From: Lineus longissimus
Taxonomy: Eukaryota; Nemertea; Pilidiophora; Heteronemertea; Lineidae
Assembly: GCF_910592395.1 (NCBI RefSeq)
Contig: NC_088312.1
Coordinates: 19,041,292 to 19,105,291, forward strand
Direction of reading: 5' to 3'
DNA: 64,000 nucleotides
Numbering within the stretch: position 1 is the first letter of the stretch; each line of letters starts with the position of its first letter. The translations under genes were made by a program, and so were the position numbers. Below are positions 43,851 to 58,600 of this stretch, piece by piece. A model generated the notes under the pieces. The model was not told where the DNA came from. It saw only the letters and a list, made by a program, of their open reading frames with translations, and made no database searches.

Positions 43851-46662
43851 TCAGCGCATGAGAAACCAGTCAATCAGATTGGGGTGTTCACCATATTTTT
43901 CTCTAATTTTCCCTTCTTATACACTAAATTACAGTCTAAAAAACATAATGAAGGAGTCGACGACATTAATTTTTTCTCTCATCAAAAGCCCTTTTTCTAG
44001 GTAACTAGACACTAAAGCCGGTGAGTAGTGCCCCTAACCTGGGAGGGGTACATGGTTTGCATTGACCGCTGCATAACTGACAATAGACCACGACGCGTTA
44101 GTTACCAACGATGTGATCGGGATATTAATAACATATCCTCTGATGAAATATGGCATCAGTGATCATTCTCTTTTGTGACCAAAGACGTGTGTCACTTGAT
44201 GATCACTCTTAAATACTTTGTAACATCCTCATGCTCGCCTTTTGGATGTCAGATATGATTATTGTATTCCAAGTCCAATATGTGGCAGCGTGAAAGCGAA
44301 TGAGCAACAATTTTAACCGCATCGACGAGCAGTGTGCCTTTGACAAATTTAATAAAGAAGGCAAGTCCATATTAGGAAGGTTTCACAATCCCCTCGAACG
44401 TTGAAGTACGAAGTTCTGTGGTGTTAAAACAAGTACTGCGCGAATTCATTTACGCGAGGAATCCAGCAACTCCAAAACCATGGTCAGTAAAATGCATTTG
44501 CATGCTTCGTACTTCGTAGCTGCAAGTGTCGCGAAACCTGCTTAATGTAAAGGGTATCACACACAGCTGCTTTCTCTTATAAGTAGAAACTATTGATGAC
44601 TGTCTTAAATTCGTATTGAATGTGTTTTCACCATGGCGAATCGAAATTGCCGTAATTTATTTTCACGATTCGTCACTTTGAAAAAACATTGGGGAAACGT
44701 TGGGGCAGGAGCTATGGGGTCAAATTGGATGTGTTCCTGTGGCTAATAAGTTCAGTTTCGGGGCTCGGTTTGGATTGATTCAGTGATGATTATATTCCTC
44801 GCACAGCTATAAATTGTTTTGATGTACGGGATATAGGGGAGACACCAATCGGTCAGCTCGTGTAACTTAATCTGACCTAAGTGGCTCCTGCCTATACTCT
44901 CCCTTTAACGCCACCACGGCGATACCATCTCATTATGTCATCATGCAAAATAGGAAGATGATATTTTCATATAGTTCCTTTATTTGGATGACCAGATAAC
45001 AAACATAACGTATGCACAATAAAGCAAGACAATAATATCTAACTGAAAGCTGGTTTGGTTGTTATTTCTTTTTCAGAACTCGTCAAAAAAATCTGATGAG
45101 AATATAAAATACTGCTTGATTTTCAGCTTTGCGTTACAGAAAACATGTGTTGTGCTAACTTTCTGTAATTGGCTATTTGAGGTAAAGGCTTGATACCGAA
45201 ATGGAGGTATTGGTTTGCCCAAAAACGAGAGGGCAGCCGAGGTTACCGAAATGCTATCTGAACCGAGCGGCGAGATCTGGAGATATTTGGGTGGTCGACC
45301 GCTACGGTCAAACGTAGCTACAATCCAACCTTGCGTCAGGAATTGGCGGAGGCGCAGTGACTTGAGACGAGGCTGGCATTGGTGGTTTTTGGGGACACTT
45401 CCCTTAACTCGGACACATGACCTCAACCGCTGTAAAAATTATTTCAAGTAATTTTCGAAAGCTCCCAACAAAATGCGACATTGACAACAAAGATCCTATG
45501 TAGACGCTATTTGCTTCACATTGGCTTATAACACGTATCATAGGCCTTTTGTATAAGCGCCCTTAAAAGCTACCACACACTTAACTACAGTATACATCTA
45601 TAAGCTTATCAAATAAAGAAGTCCATTACGCCAAGACAGGGTAGAAAAAGTGAATTTCCTTTGTACTCGTGAAGTTACTATTCATATTCAAATTTTTCAA
45701 GTTTATATTTAAGCAGGCAGTAATCCTTGTCGAGTCTATGAGTGTCTATGATAATAAAATCAACACATCGAGCAAGGTGGAATCCAATTTTGTCGTTTTC
45801 GATTAGCAACGATGACGTAAAATGGTCATAATGTCCTCATAAACGTTGATTTAGACCATAACTAAAGCCAAGTGAACTGGTATTGGAGAAATACACTTGC
45901 ATTATCAAGTATAAGTTGTCAATGTTCGGCTAGAACGACTCCACAGCGCAGATGAATGTACCCGATACGTATGAGTTACACATAGTTCGCATTATCACGC
46001 TACAGTATTTTCTCAATATAAATAGTCTATATACCGCACTATAATGATACTTCCAGTACAATTTTATAATCGTTCTTCTAATTCGCACCTTTCGTTATGA
46101 TCTGGAAGAGTATTTCATTATCTGTGTTTTTTTAAACTACACTGAAACTGGTAACGATCCGAGTCCCCAATGGCGTGTTATCTCCGCAATGTTCATCTCT
46201 AGTTCCTCAACAGGCGATATCAAGGTCTCTCATCAGTTCTGTCAATTTAATTGTACCTCTGAGATGTCACTCAATATCTCTGTTACACCCGACTCAATAT
46301 CTCTGCTACAAGTGGATTTTGCGGGTTCACTACTGCACGCTATCCGACAACCTTTTTATCTTGATGTCCGGACTAACACAGTTATGGAAGCTAATTACAA
46401 TATAATTGTGTCTATTGAGAATTCTGTTTACAAATTTCTCTATTTTATTATCAAACACCTCCATCATTGCAGTTAAATGGAGCTGCAGGTGGTAATCGTC
46501 ATCACCTTTTGCTATCGCGTCATCATAATCGTCAGTGAACATCATCACTTTTAGCTCACGCTGACAGGAAATCGCCACGATTAGATACGGGTGCCGTTTC
46601 TTCTATTAATAAATATATATTCCTCCGGCTTTTTTCCATGTTCATTTTGATGTGACCTTGGC
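43851..46662. other. Convergent intergenic region between the GPCR and the aminopeptidase
   Basis: AATAAA at 44351 (+) could end the GPCR mRNA, and TTTATT at 46444-46449 (AATAAA on minus) could end the peptidase mRNA. Two overlapping opposite-strand frames at 45073-45451 have no family signature. No RNA gene or mobile element is clear. Confidence 0.5.
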
Positions 46663-49600
46663 CTACACTCGTTTCAGCCAATCACTGATTTTCGGTTCGT
46701 TTTTTTCCATCCAGCGTAGATTAGTTTGAAGAGCTTCCAATAGGAGGTCGAATTCCCATTTACTATTTCCGAGGTCGGGATTACTGGCCAAAAAGTCTTC
46801 AATCTGAAAGGCAGACGAGTTGATAATGAAGTATTTAGCAATATGATCAAGGATACACTAGAAGTCTAGTAATACATGTACGTGTAATATACTGCATCCA
46901 ATTACAACTAGTTTCCTAAAACAAGGAGTTCTAACCTATTCGAATGGACTAGAATTTCCGAGAAGAAGTAGAACACCAGTTATAATGTATGTCTATGTTT
47001 ATGTTTATTTAAATTTTTTTCTTTCTCGACATTACAAATCGCTGGGGTAATGACAATATGTTAACCCCAAGGGAAGGTTTCTAGGCGTTACTAGATGCGA
47101 TTGCGACAACGGCTTTGGACATTAGGGTAGATTTCCATCAAGGGCGATTCCGAGAACGCACGCGCCGTGACTCTGTTACTCAGTCCTTCACTGCCCTAAA
47201 ACCGAACCAACAAATGTTTGCGATGTCGCATCCACTGCAATTCCAGAAAATCGCATTTAGCGGAAACCTACCCAAGGACATTTTTTTAAATCTTGATGCG
47301 CAAAGATGCGATTTCAGGCCATTCCCGACCATAAAAAGTCAGAAAGCATCGTACTGTCGGCTATGACACATTTCGCCCAAGAATGTATCTAAAACGAATT
47401 CCCACCAAGATCAATGGGGAGTTCGAACCCATCGAACCGCACCTCTGTAAATCGCTCCTACATCGTGTTTTGTTCCAGGCAACATATTTTTTACACGATT
47501 TGCTTCCAAAGACAATATAAAATGTTGATCCGAACAGGACATGACTTTGAATGGTGTTTTCTTCTCTGCGCAGGCATTACAATTAAGTATACACTAGGTA
47601 CATGCGGCCAGTACTAAATAGGCCGTTACATCTCTGCATTTTCCGTACGTCATTAGACAGAAAGTCTTTTCACTCGGAATATCAAGGATAAAAGCGCATG
47701 ATCATGTAAACTACCGTTCCCTTGACAATAAGGAGACACAATCAGAATCGGAAACACCCAAAAACATTACACATGAAAGATGAGTGCAGCGATAAATGAG
47801 CTGGAACTATTTACTTACAGATATTAGGTTCTCCTTCCCGTTGAGAGTGTCTCTCATCGTCTGCAGCACGTACGACTTATCCTTCCTGCATAAACCGAAG
47901 GAAAAAAACGCATCAGATTTGATGAAGTGGAAAGCTGATAGGAACAATATTTTGCGTGTTAACGACAATATTGAGCGAATTACTCACGCCGCGATTCTCC
48001 CAGCACGCATCAAAGAGTTTTAAAGCATGCGCAGTAGAAACGAACGATTTAGCGCCTGGTTAATGTTAAGTACATTCTCTGTAGCAGATGTCACGTTACG
48101 ATTTTTGAAACTCGTTTTTTGGGTTTGTAGTGTTAACTATTGGTGAAGATAAGACAATACATCGAACTGCGATATTGTACTCGTTATATCTGTTCATCAT
48201 CAACGCTTGGACACACTTATCACTAGCACACTTCGATTTGACTTTATCACATCAATCGCAAATCTCGTTTGGCAAAAAGTCGCCTGCCTTCTTGTCGCAA
48301 AACTTCAGAATACTAGGGATGGGAGCCCAAGTCACCTGCTCAGCGAGGAGGTTACTCCGGCCAGACGCGACAAGCGCTTGTTGTGACATCATTGGGGTAA
48401 GCGAAGGCTGTTGGCGCCCATAGGCTGGCCTGGTTCTCTACATGAGGTACAGCGGAGCCTATTTTAATGGGCTATGGCGCCCACTCGTGTACATGCACAT
48501 AAGTGCAGCGTAAGTAATCGATAGTGTCATTCATTATCATCATCATGTTTCCGAGCCATTGGCCAGCAGTGGGATGACACCGTTCTCAGTAAGTACATAT
48601 ATCTTAAATGCATCCTCCTGGCCCATGACCGGAACTCTTAGTTGTCGATATCGTTGTTTCTGCCTCTGCTTGCATTACACTTCATGGCCGAAAGTAGACA
48701 TCGGAAACAAATCTCTTATACTGGCAGAGAGAATATGCTTGAGTATCATGTTTGCGCGGAGAATGCTGCTACAACATTGACTTACTTGTTCTTGAAGTAT
48801 TCCCAGTTGATGAGAAGGGTATCCAGAGCGAGAGATACCCCCACTGGATTCTTGGCCACTTCCTGGAAGACTATGCGAGTGGCATCTGGGGGAACCTCGG
48901 ACACGTTCAGAGATCTTGCCAACAATCTGCAAAGACAAGTAGTTAGAAAACTTTAATTTGAGTGTTAATATGATTTCGAAATATAATGTATGTAAGCCTA
49001 CATGTTCTCAGTGACTTTTTTATCTGGCTATCAACTATTTTCACCATTCCATCTTCGACAGAAGTAGAAGGCTACTTAAAGATAGCATAAATTGTACTGT
49101 AGCAGTCGACGGCTAGAGCAGTAAGCGCCGCCTGGAGACGTCAGCTGAAACCAGTAAGACGGATGTCATCCTGAGGTATTGGCGTGACATGATGGGACCT
49201 TCAGACTCAGGTCAGCTCCAAAGCTTCTAGACCCCGGTCACATTATTTGTTGTCGGCCTCCAAAGACCAAGTTGATCGAAATTTTGGCAAACTTTACTGC
49301 ATCTGTTCGCATTTATACTTCAGCTGTCTATATGTACATGGAGATACCCTAACTGTCTAATCCAAATCGGAACATAAAAAAAGTCCTTGTTGCTTTAGTT
49401 ACCTTGATAATACCCATGGTTGTCTCGAGCAGGCAAGAGCAGCGAGGTAGTCCGCATCTACGTTGCCATCCTTCTCCAGCGAGGCCTTGTATTCTTGGTA
49501 TACCTTATTCCACCTGTCCCCTCCGCCGTGGCTGATGGTGGCACACAGAACGACCCGGCGCAAGTCCTTGGGAATGCTGAAAATTGCAAAGGTTTCCTAT

Positions 49601-52600
49601 GTTGGAGGGAGACTGTCTGTTGGCAGGAGATAGAGCCAAATTACGTTGCACGATGTTCTCGATAGGTGTAGCTATTGCCCAATGGTATTGTTTTTGATGA
49701 ACGAGTATATGACACGGTTTTTGTAGCAACGTCCTTTTTTATTAGGATTATAAGAGAATGACGCCCATACGATGAGCCGAAATCACTTCGAGAAACACAG
49801 AAGGCACGAGGGCGCGATTCACATCTTCACTTTGCATGCCTGACACGAATAGAAGAACGAACAAGAAATTTCAGAAGAGTTGGCTGCCTACGATTCACGA
49901 TGTCAATTCACGTCGTGTTTTCAAGCCTGCCGAAGTCAGGTAACTCGTGACAGGTGAAACTCGACAAGTGACAACGTGAATGCTATAAAACTCCGGCCTT
50001 AGGCCGGTAGCTGATGATGCAGGTTGAGGAAGGTATTCTGCGCTAAGCGTGTTTTTGAAGCATGGAATGGCTTACCTGAGAATGTGTCGGTTGTCATATA
50101 GTTGAGTTGCCTTCCTTAGACACGGACCGTATTCGTAACGGCAGGAATACTTGATGATATCGAGACTCCATTGGCTGGAATATAGCAAAGTATGAATTCA
50201 AAAATCAACCTCTTAGAACGTGTAAATATAGAACGACTTGGTTTTGGAATTGCTAGTCAAACTCTAAGAAGGTGTACACATGACGACTGGAATCGCTAGT
50301 CAAACTCAAAGAGTGTATACATATATTCCGATTTGGTTTTTGATTCGGTAGTCAAACTCTTAGAATGTGAACATAGATGACGACTTGGTTTTTGATTCGC
50401 CAGTCAAACTCTTAGAACATATACAGAAATGATGACTTGGTTTTGGAATCGCTAGTCAAATGGTGCTTTTTGAAAAGGGAGGGATTATGATCATCCAAAC
50501 TAATGTTATGGTGCTTACCTTTTTTGAGGGTTTGGGTCAAGACTCCAGCTTGCTTCCTTGTACGCTGGACCAAGTAGTCTTAGCATATATGACTGAAATA
50601 AGAGATGATCGTAAGATTCTTTTGAGCTTTGTCCACGGCAACGTGCTTGATTTATTTTTTTTCGGAAAAAAATGTTCAACGTGAAAGATTTTCTCGAAAT
50701 TTCGTGTTTACTTACTCTGAAATCTCTGTACGATGGAGAGAACCGGAGCATATTCCGCATATACTGAGTATCTGTCAGGAAGATGTTCCATGGCAAGGAA
50801 TCGCGCTCATGGCGAAGGAATTTACAGATTCTGAAGGCGTATACCATGTCTAGCTGTCCAGCCCTAAAGGAAAAAGTTGAAGACGTTATTTGAAATCCAG
50901 CGTCCGGAAGGCAATATGGGGAACTCACTTTTAATCGTAAACACTGGGAATACCGTCTACATATCGGAAAGCATTCACTGTGTACTTGTCCGTTGTCACA
51001 TTCATCTCTTGGGAACCTGCTTCGGTTGGGGTTTGCTGGTCCATGGCGGGTGATACAGAGATTAAAAAAACATCAGTCAAGAAATGCCTATAAAACGGGG
51101 GTTTTAAAACGACCCAGGCAAAAATTTGAACGGCCCGATCAAAATTTCATTGAAGAATCAAATGCTACCTGCGGGCGCTTTATGAAACTCCTCACATCAG
51201 CTGACCTATATTTAGGCCAATTGCATAAATTATCCTTGCCAGTCGAAAAGTTACTACTCAGCTTTTCCAAATAAGGAGTTTTTACCTATGCTTTCTATTA
51301 GCCGCTTCAAGCAGCACCATCTTTAACTAACCTAGCTAGCGTAATGGAATCGTCAATGAGCTGAGCCCTGTTGATGTAAGGTATGGCGGAGTAATCCCTG
51401 TCAAGTTGTTCGGCCAGGGACTGCCAGTTGTTGTTGTCGTAGTTGACGCGGTAGAAGGTATTCATGCCCACGTTGGCGAGGATCCAGTCCTGCGGGTAGG
51501 CCGACACACCGTGCATCTTGCCGAGGGTAACTAGAGGGAATGGTTAAACAGTTGTAATGATTGTAACAAACCAAATACATGGCCTGGTTTTTCACAACAA
51601 ATTTTGTCACTAACGCGTTAACTAAACGTAGCGTTGTTTCCTTCAGTTAAGCCCTCAGACCTAACGCCTTGTTAATTTAACGCCAGCGTTAGTGACAAGA
51701 CTTGTTTTGAACAACCAGGGTCCAGTTGTTAGAAAGCATGTTAGCTTATAACATGATGTTGACATCTTGTTTCATGTACATCAATGCACATGTAACAACA
51801 TATCAGCATGATGTTATGTGCTAACATGCCTTCTAACAACCGGACCCAGGCCCCGGAAATGATTCTCAACATTGGGAAGTAGTATCTTGAGTACCTAGTG
51901 TTTTATATCAGCTCACTCTGAAGGATTTTGAAATGAGGTGATTTGTTCAAGATGGGGGAGTATAGGCCGCCTAACAAATCATGGCGGTAAGATCGAATTC
52001 GGCAAGGCCAAGCGAGGAAAAGCGATAAGAAATCGAAGAAGGTATGAAGCAGCAGCAACAGTAGCCGCAGCCGATGTGTGCTATTCATTCCCTTACATCC
52101 ACTCTCGGCTTAGGAGCTTGCACAGGATATGGCGCAGCGAAAGGTAAACGATTTAATTTCTCGGTGGCAGAACAGCATTCGAGGCACCGATCAACGAACC
52201 ACTACTTCCCAGCTCAGGTTTGGTGAACACGGATTACTACCAAAGTGATATCAGTCTAAGATTAAAAAATTCTCACAGAAATGTTATTTTACGATCTATG
52301 TACTGATTGCTGTACGCACCATTTTTCTTGTGCATCCAGAATATCTTATCTGGTTTACATTTGTATGTGGCATTCGTTGTGAAGGTCAACGGAATCTCCC
52401 ATTTATAGCTGTAAAGTATAGAACATTATGTTTCAAAATAAGATGAACACTGAGTGAGCAAATAACCAGATTTTAAAACGTTGATCATGGTGATTTTTGG
52501 AGGAATGATAATCAAGATTAATATATAGCCTATAATATACCTTTTGTGTTTTCGCACAACGCCCCCTAGTTGCTATGACTTGAAAATCGCATAGCGCCCT

Positions 52601-55600
52601 ATGTCGAAAGTATACCGTTCAGATGACAAAAATACTTCTTGTGAAAGGAAAATTAATGCTTTCTCTAAGTTATTTGTTCAATGGACCGCTCGGACGCAGG
52701 ATAATGCACGAACGCCTGGCCGAATTCGATTATTTTAAAACCCGTTTTCGTTTGAAAATAGGTGAAAAACTATATTTTGTGTTTTCTGTAGATCGGAGGG
52801 TGGCAGCACTGTGAGAGAAAAGCATTTGATCAGTGCTGTGATCGATAAACGGATAGTGAGAGTCAGAAAGGAACAATCCGGTAACTATTGCTGCCACCTT
52901 CTGGTAAGTTCTCTTTGCTCTCTCTCCTTGGTACTTACTCGTGTTCAGTGTCAAAGTGCCTCACAGACGTTTTTTCCGGGTCGAGAAGGAACCGAGTCTG
53001 CAGCGCATGCGCTCTCCTGCCTTGCCTCGTTATGGTCACCAGGGGATACCCCATCTGATTCACCCACGTGCTGAGCACGTGACCGATATCAAGTTTCCTG
53101 CTTCCGTTTCGGTCGCCATATTTGCCAATAATCTGAAGAGAGTGAGATGAGAAACGTTAATGGGATAGGTAGCGCATGAAATATGTTGATTTTTTATGCA
53201 AATATGGCTTCCAATCAGGAAAATCGAAAATCATTATACTGCAATAAACAATTCACTAGAACGCATTGTAACCACAGGCCTATCTGAAATTCGCAAGTCT
53301 TGTCTAAAACTTAAAACTGCCTTGGAACACTGCGAAAACCATATAGACATCAGCGTTAGTGTGACACTACATGTGATGGCGCATAGTGGCAAGTTGACAC
53401 AATATACTACTGACTAGATAAAATACCACGCCCAAGTTACCCCGGGTGATTTAACGATGAATCTGAAAGATTGGGTGCCGGATATCTACACAACGAATAA
53501 AAACTGCAAACCCGAAGTCGACAAATGAAGTTATACTACAAGACACATGTTGGAAATCGAATGATTAAGAAATGGCTTACTTGTTCTAAAACCTTGATCA
53601 AGTCCTGCAGATCGGCAGAAGAATGGGCGAACTTTCTCAGATAGAGCTGAAAACAGGGGAATATCCAGTTAAGCAACAAGCGGTAAAACTATTGCTTTTA
53701 CTATGAAAAACTATTTTTTTAAGGTAGGGACCGTCCACCATCTTTGATTTTCACGGGCGTAGACAAACCGTGCGCATGGGGAGGGTAAAGGCCAGCGTAC
53801 ACCTTGAAATTGAAAAATGTCGATGCGTTCATGGCTTGCGGGCAGTTATCCTCACTGCTTTCTCCTCTTCACACTCCCAATGTTTCCGAGCCGCCTTTTT
53901 TTCGGAATATGGACCTCGTCATTACTGTATTGCTTTTTAGGAAGTACACATTTAGATGAGTGAGTTGGTAAAAAGTGTACAGTTTGTACGCTCGTGAAAA
54001 TGTTAAAAGTGATGGACGCCCCTTCAATGATCCTTGTTTCCAATCATTATTACGATATTCAGTTTGACTCTTTTGCAAGATGTAATTCCTTATTTATATT
54101 TTACCATAAAACCCTGAGATTTTTTCTCTTTTTCTGGTTGGCTTTTTTACTCACCCGAACAGCCTCCTTGAACGTGGCATCCCCCAATATAAAGTGTAAC
54201 ATCTTGATGACAAGTCCACCCTTGTTGTAGGTGATACTGTCATACACCAGTCTGACATCCCGGGCGTAGTTGATGTTGGGATGATCCATTGGGTGGGAGG
54301 AGCGGAAACTGTCCTTCATACCCGCATACCGTCTCTGTTTGAACACTTGCTTGTCCTTCAATCAAAAAGAAGACTATTATTCCCTTAGTCCCTATCATCA
54401 CAGAGTTCTTTCATGTGAAATGGAGATTTTCTGTGTCTGTTAATTGCGACCAGATCGTTTCATCTGTTCTGAAATTTAGATGGCGCAGCCGACTCAGCCG
54501 ACCTGGCTGCGATCTGGCAGTTGCTAGCCCACTTTAACGCAACGTTTTTTTATCAAAACTTGTCAGACACGTGCTGTTTCTTTGTACGACCGGATAGAAG
54601 ATTTCTGATGTTCTTGTAATAACGTGATAACCCGAAAGCCAATTAGATGTTAAGGCTGCGTATCCATAGACTATTATTCTGTTGTGCTGTTTTTTCTAAA
54701 CCGTGTTCGGTTGAATTGGGACCGTTTTACGCAAAACACGAAAGATTAACCTTCGTTTGGCTTATTCGACGACCCCATGGGTTGTACCAGGGAAGATACA
54801 AAGGAGACAATGGTAACAACGCCACAAATCCGCCATCCTGAACATCATGGTCTTATTATACTCTCTTTAAACGTAGCCCGGGTATATCTTTCTCCTGCTA
54901 GCTTACCTCAGAGAAGTCCCTGTCAACACCAGGAAGAACCATAGCTGCCACGAATTCCGAGAAACCTTCTTTCAACCATAAGTCATTCCACCACTTCATC
55001 GTGACAAGGTTGCCAAACCACTGAAATCCGATTAGGTAAGATTCTTACAAGATTCTTGTAGGATTTTTGTAAGAATCTTACAAGATTCTTAACAAAATTT
55101 ATAGGAATTTTATGTGGATTTTCAACCCGGACCTATCTAACAGGTTCTGTTTTGCCCAAGATAGTGGTAACTCCTCCAGCAATGGTGGCTTTCTACCGCT
55201 GTATGGTCCTCACCACGTCTGCAGAGACGGTGGTGCTCCGCCTGCAGTGCACGGCTTTCAACCGCAATTGTCCCCAACACTGCAGGAGTCTCTAAGAACT
55301 CGCCAAAAAATGATACAGATATTAGGCGATACTTAAATTTTTCCTTGCCAAATATTCATCATCTTATGGATTTAAAAAAATTACTGACCTGATGTGCGAT
55401 TTCGTGCCCCAGAATGTAGAGAACGCCATTCTTCGTTGCCGTGTCCTCCTTGTGCGGATCAAAGAGTAATGATGGCTCGGCGTATGTGACCAGGCCCCAG
55501 TTCTCCATTGCTCCGTAGAGGAAGTCTGGGATTGGAACATGGTCTGCAGATTTAAGAGAATAATTCATGGCACATAATTTGTGATTGCTCACCAATAACA

Positions 55601-58600
55601 TAATGCTAAAGGGGATAATATAGGCAGTGGGATTGTTATCTTTATTTGTTTTTTTATCTTCATATCATTAGCAGATACGTAGTTCATTCAAGAGCTATAA
55701 AATGTTAATTAAAAGATATGGTTGCTTCCAATAATTTCCTGGCTTTGGCCCTCATAAAGTGACTGACGCCAAGCACTCTACGTGTGTATTGGGCAACAAG
55801 CAGATTGCTCTGGGCTTATCCCTGAAACGCGACCCTATGATGTCCCTTGGCCAACGCGGTCATGGCGCCTCTTCACGAACATAGATTGTCTTTATCAGCC
55901 TACGGCGAACATTGGGAACCAGAAACAGGAAAAAGAAAATGGGGTTTGGAGAGAGGGCCCAGTTCTCACTTACCAATCTTGTTAATCTCATACGGCACGC
56001 CCAGGTAATCCTCCATATTCTCTAAGATCTGTTTACTTCTGTGTAAAGCTAACCCAGTCTTGTGAAGTTCTCCTGGCCGCGCCCACACCCGAATCTGAAA
56101 AGAAAATTACTGAATGAAGCGATGCTTATAAAGGCTTTTTCGGAAGTAAATTCCTACGTCCATTTGGAGAAATGGTGGAAATTATGAGACCGCTTAGAAT
56201 AATGATGATACATTTTAAAAAGTTCAAGTTTCCCCATACCGTTGTTCCGCGTTTTGTTTTCGTCTTGGCATAAGAATATTCAGCCACAACCACTGCCACG
56301 AGGTAGGTAGACATGATGGGTGTCTTTTCAAATCTGTCCTGGATCCAACCATCGTGCCTGAAATATCAACAGAACGTTATGCCTCCGCTCAGGCCTTCCC
56401 GACTGGGAAATGCCGTTGTTCTCCTAGCAGTGGAAGAGAGTGGAACCTGCCAAAAGGCTGGTGCAAAGTCCATGCACGCCGAGGATAGTTGAATTCCTTA
56501 AAAACAGCCAATTTCTTCTGCGAGTGCTGTTTTGGACCAAAGTAATACGTCGATAATGGACCTGATGAGGGTATGGTTGGAGGGGGCGGGGGGGGGGGGG
56601 GGGGGTCGGTACACAAGTGCTTGGTACGACATTGTAGTATTCATATTTGTAGTCTAGGATACAAAATGCTAAAGTTTTATTTCGTGCCAAACTGTATGCA
56701 GTAACCCATCTATTACTCATTAAATAGTCAGAAATAGTTGCAACATTTCATCAAGTCGGCATTTTGACATTGCAAAACTGATTGAAAATGACAAAAAGTA
56801 GGAAATTAATTACCTCTCTCCCGTATCCGCGAGGCCCATATTTGAGATGGAGACATGCGATGACTTCCTGAGTACGGAGATTCTAAATGATGCCTTGAAT
56901 GAGGGTTCATCAAAGCAGGGGAATGCCCGCCTGGCGTACGTGGGCGCCATGTTGGTGGCTGCTACATAACTGAAAATAGCAATAGGAAATAGAATGACAG
57001 ATCTGTTTAGTTTGATATGCTATTTTGTGAAGTTGAACTTTGTGCGAAGAATTAAATCTCTTGTCGTCAAAGCAGTCAACAACATGATTTGTATTTGGTG
57101 GTGGACAACTTGGCCCTACTTTTGTATATTTTTAGATAAGAAAAACACTCAAGAATTCTGTGATTTGTAAATAAGGAGGAAACCATGCATCTCATCTGCC
57201 ACAGGTCCGTTGCAGATTACAAAACAACGAACGAGTTCACAATTATATTAAAATGAGAATTTACATTGAAATGCATTGTGGATGTTGTCATGACTGCTCC
57301 AGGAAAACTATAACCTTAATCATTAATAAAAGTTTATTATTATAATTATTATTATTATGTAAATGGTTGCAACAACACCAAGGCAGTAGTCTGTCATATC
57401 CAGAGGGCGCGTAAAACATGGCGAACGGTCGTTTATAAAATATGGCAGTTGACCGTTGTGCCTTTTAAAGATGGTGCCGATGTCTTTATATGAGACAGTT
57501 CAGGTGACCAGTCTCACCAGTGACAACAATGTTGACAGACGTGATGGTTATTTCTTACATTTTAACGCTACATCTCAACGCAGGCTATAAGGTGGATAGC
57601 CTCATTTTTAAAGATTTGGAACGAGACATTGACCTATAATCTTTCTGCTCATTCTAAAGGCATTAAACTGTTAGAAAAAAAATCAATGACGTCAGATTAA
57701 CACTAGCCATCATCAGTTGAGTTTTATTCTGCGTCGAACGCAGGATCAGGAAAGAACGTGTTAAGATCAAAGGCAGTATGAAGAAGGATTATCAACCGTC
57801 GTGGATTAGGAGTACATTAGAGAATCAATTTGAGTAATGGACATTATTGGTGGGCAAAAAATAAAAAACCAAAGCCTCAGACGGCGATGCCTTATATGTG
57901 CAATGTTGGCAATGTAAAAGTCATTTTCGGTAATAAGTGTGATAGCTAAAATAAATCTGTCAATACATTTTTTTAGAAAACGCCTCGGAATGGAATCATG
58001 TTGTCATCATATCAAATTTTCTTCACCGTGTATGGCTTGATGCTCGTATTTTGTTTTATGTGAAAAGTTTACCAGGGAGACACAATCCAAGCTATGTCGT
58101 AGTTATGTCAAAGGGATTGTGTACAATTAGAAACACAGTAAAATTCGAGAAAACTTCTCAAGTTCATCAGACCCCCTCCGTCCTCCGTCTGAAAATTGAG
58201 AACTTACAACTGTAGACTGTCTGAGGACAGAATTTGCTGAAAAGGTCAATTTATCATGACCACATGTAGAAGGGACATAAGTTTGTGTCTGTTGCTGTTC
58301 TAAATATTGTTAAGATTTTGGGAATGATATTTGAAAAGTTAAGCACTTTTGTAAAAGATATAGGAAATTTGAGAATTTGACGAAATTCACCCTTTCCTTC
58401 CCCAAAATCAAACTTTACAATGTTTTGAAATGTCCACGAGTCATCATCTGCATTTTCAAAAAGAGCATCGGACCGTTTACTATATAGACCATGATTTCTT
58501 CTCTCCTGAGAAAACCCCCGCACGAAATCATATTTATAAGTTAGGCTTCATGAAAAAAATCGAAAGTGGCTATTTTCATTTCACCATTGACATTTTTGCT

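Noticed and set aside
45073-45451. Overlapping frames on both strands in the GPCR/peptidase spacer
   Set aside because: No domain, signal peptide or splice-consistent context; composition alone does not support a gene.
56389-56720. Proline-run frames near the poly-G tract
   Set aside because: Produced by the homopolymer in an intron.
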